Shown piece by piece: positions 50,330 through 50,340 of a DNA stretch of 50,340 nucleotides (the stretch's first letter is position 1; every line of letters starts with the position of its first letter). A program made the position numbers and the translations under genes. The notes below the pieces were generated by a model, which saw nothing but the letters and a program-made list of their open reading frames with translations, had not been told where the DNA came from and made no database searches. This DNA is from CAYRYU01 sp964428355. Lineage in GTDB: Bacteria > Muiribacteriota > Ozemobacteria > Ozemobacterales > Ozemobacteraceae. The stretch covers positions 1 through 50,340 of the forward strand of contig CAYRYU010000050.1 in NCBI GenBank assembly GCA_964428355.1, read 5' to 3'.

Positions 50330-50340
50330 CCGGAAGAGAG

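Overview
This is about 50 kb of high-GC, densely packed bacterial DNA. It holds 39 supported protein genes, two tRNAs and a few regulatory sites. Periplasmic adaptors, a TolC-like channel, lipoproteins, pseudopilins and an ECF-sigma/FecR pair point to a free-living cell with two membranes. The mix of HEAT/TPR proteins, large PAS/GAF kinases, cyclic-nucleotide proteins and secreted low-complexity proteins suits a deep-branching lineage. Riflebacteria/Ozemobacteria-like is my best guess, but no rRNA or other strong marker is present, so this is tentative.

Layout. 1-1.3 kb: a truncated minus-strand gene, then yggS-yggT. 1.3-5.4 kb (minus): a phosphoribosyltransferase and a HAD phosphatase, a small charged protein with a TPR-metallopeptidase, and a DUF2809 membrane protein. 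5.5-9.1 kb (plus): a three-gene operon with a CRP-like regulator, a HAD phosphatase and a metallo-beta-lactamase-fold protein carrying two cyclic-nucleotide-binding domains. 9.1-12.4 kb (minus): a siroheme/4Fe-4S redox protein and a soluble CheA-like kinase. 12.7-20.8 kb (plus): a giant lipoprotein with a zinc-protease motif, a 583-bp gene-free gap able to form several RNA stems, a HEAT-TPR protein and a small lipoprotein. 20.9-29.4 kb (minus): a glycine-rich secreted protein with ECF sigma and FecR-type anti-sigma genes, and a hybrid sensor kinase followed by a membrane HEAT protein and a STAS protein. 29.5-37.3 kb (minus): a tripartite ABC exporter (TolC, ATPase, two adaptors, permease), an orphan M1-aminopeptidase-like N-domain and a MATE transporter. 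37.4-41.7 kb (minus): three pseudopilin-like proteins preceded by a secreted acidic/proline repeat protein with a glycine-zipper tail. 42-47.7 kb: a triple-repeat exported protein, two neighbouring CYTH proteins (one exported, one cytosolic), a zinc-ribbon protein, acetate kinase and a small exported protein. 47.8-50.3 kb (plus): a B12-binding-type radical SAM protein, an AI-2E-family membrane protein, and tRNA-Gln(CTG) and tRNA-Glu(CTC).

Most striking signals. (i) A 60-bp hairpin-forming element occurs three times, always in the same reading frame inside coding sequence. Two tandem copies form the N-terminus of the HAD phosphatase, and the structure is kept by paired substitutions. It resembles in principle the protein-coding palindromic elements of Rickettsia. 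(ii) A pseudopilin operon is led by a secreted repeat protein and lies next to a two-adaptor ABC exporter. (iii) A compact cyclic-nucleotide signalling operon whose first gene looks leaderless. (iv) A possibly switch-like structured RNA region upstream of the HEAT-TPR gene. Functions given for unnamed families are inferences from motifs and context; no database search was possible.
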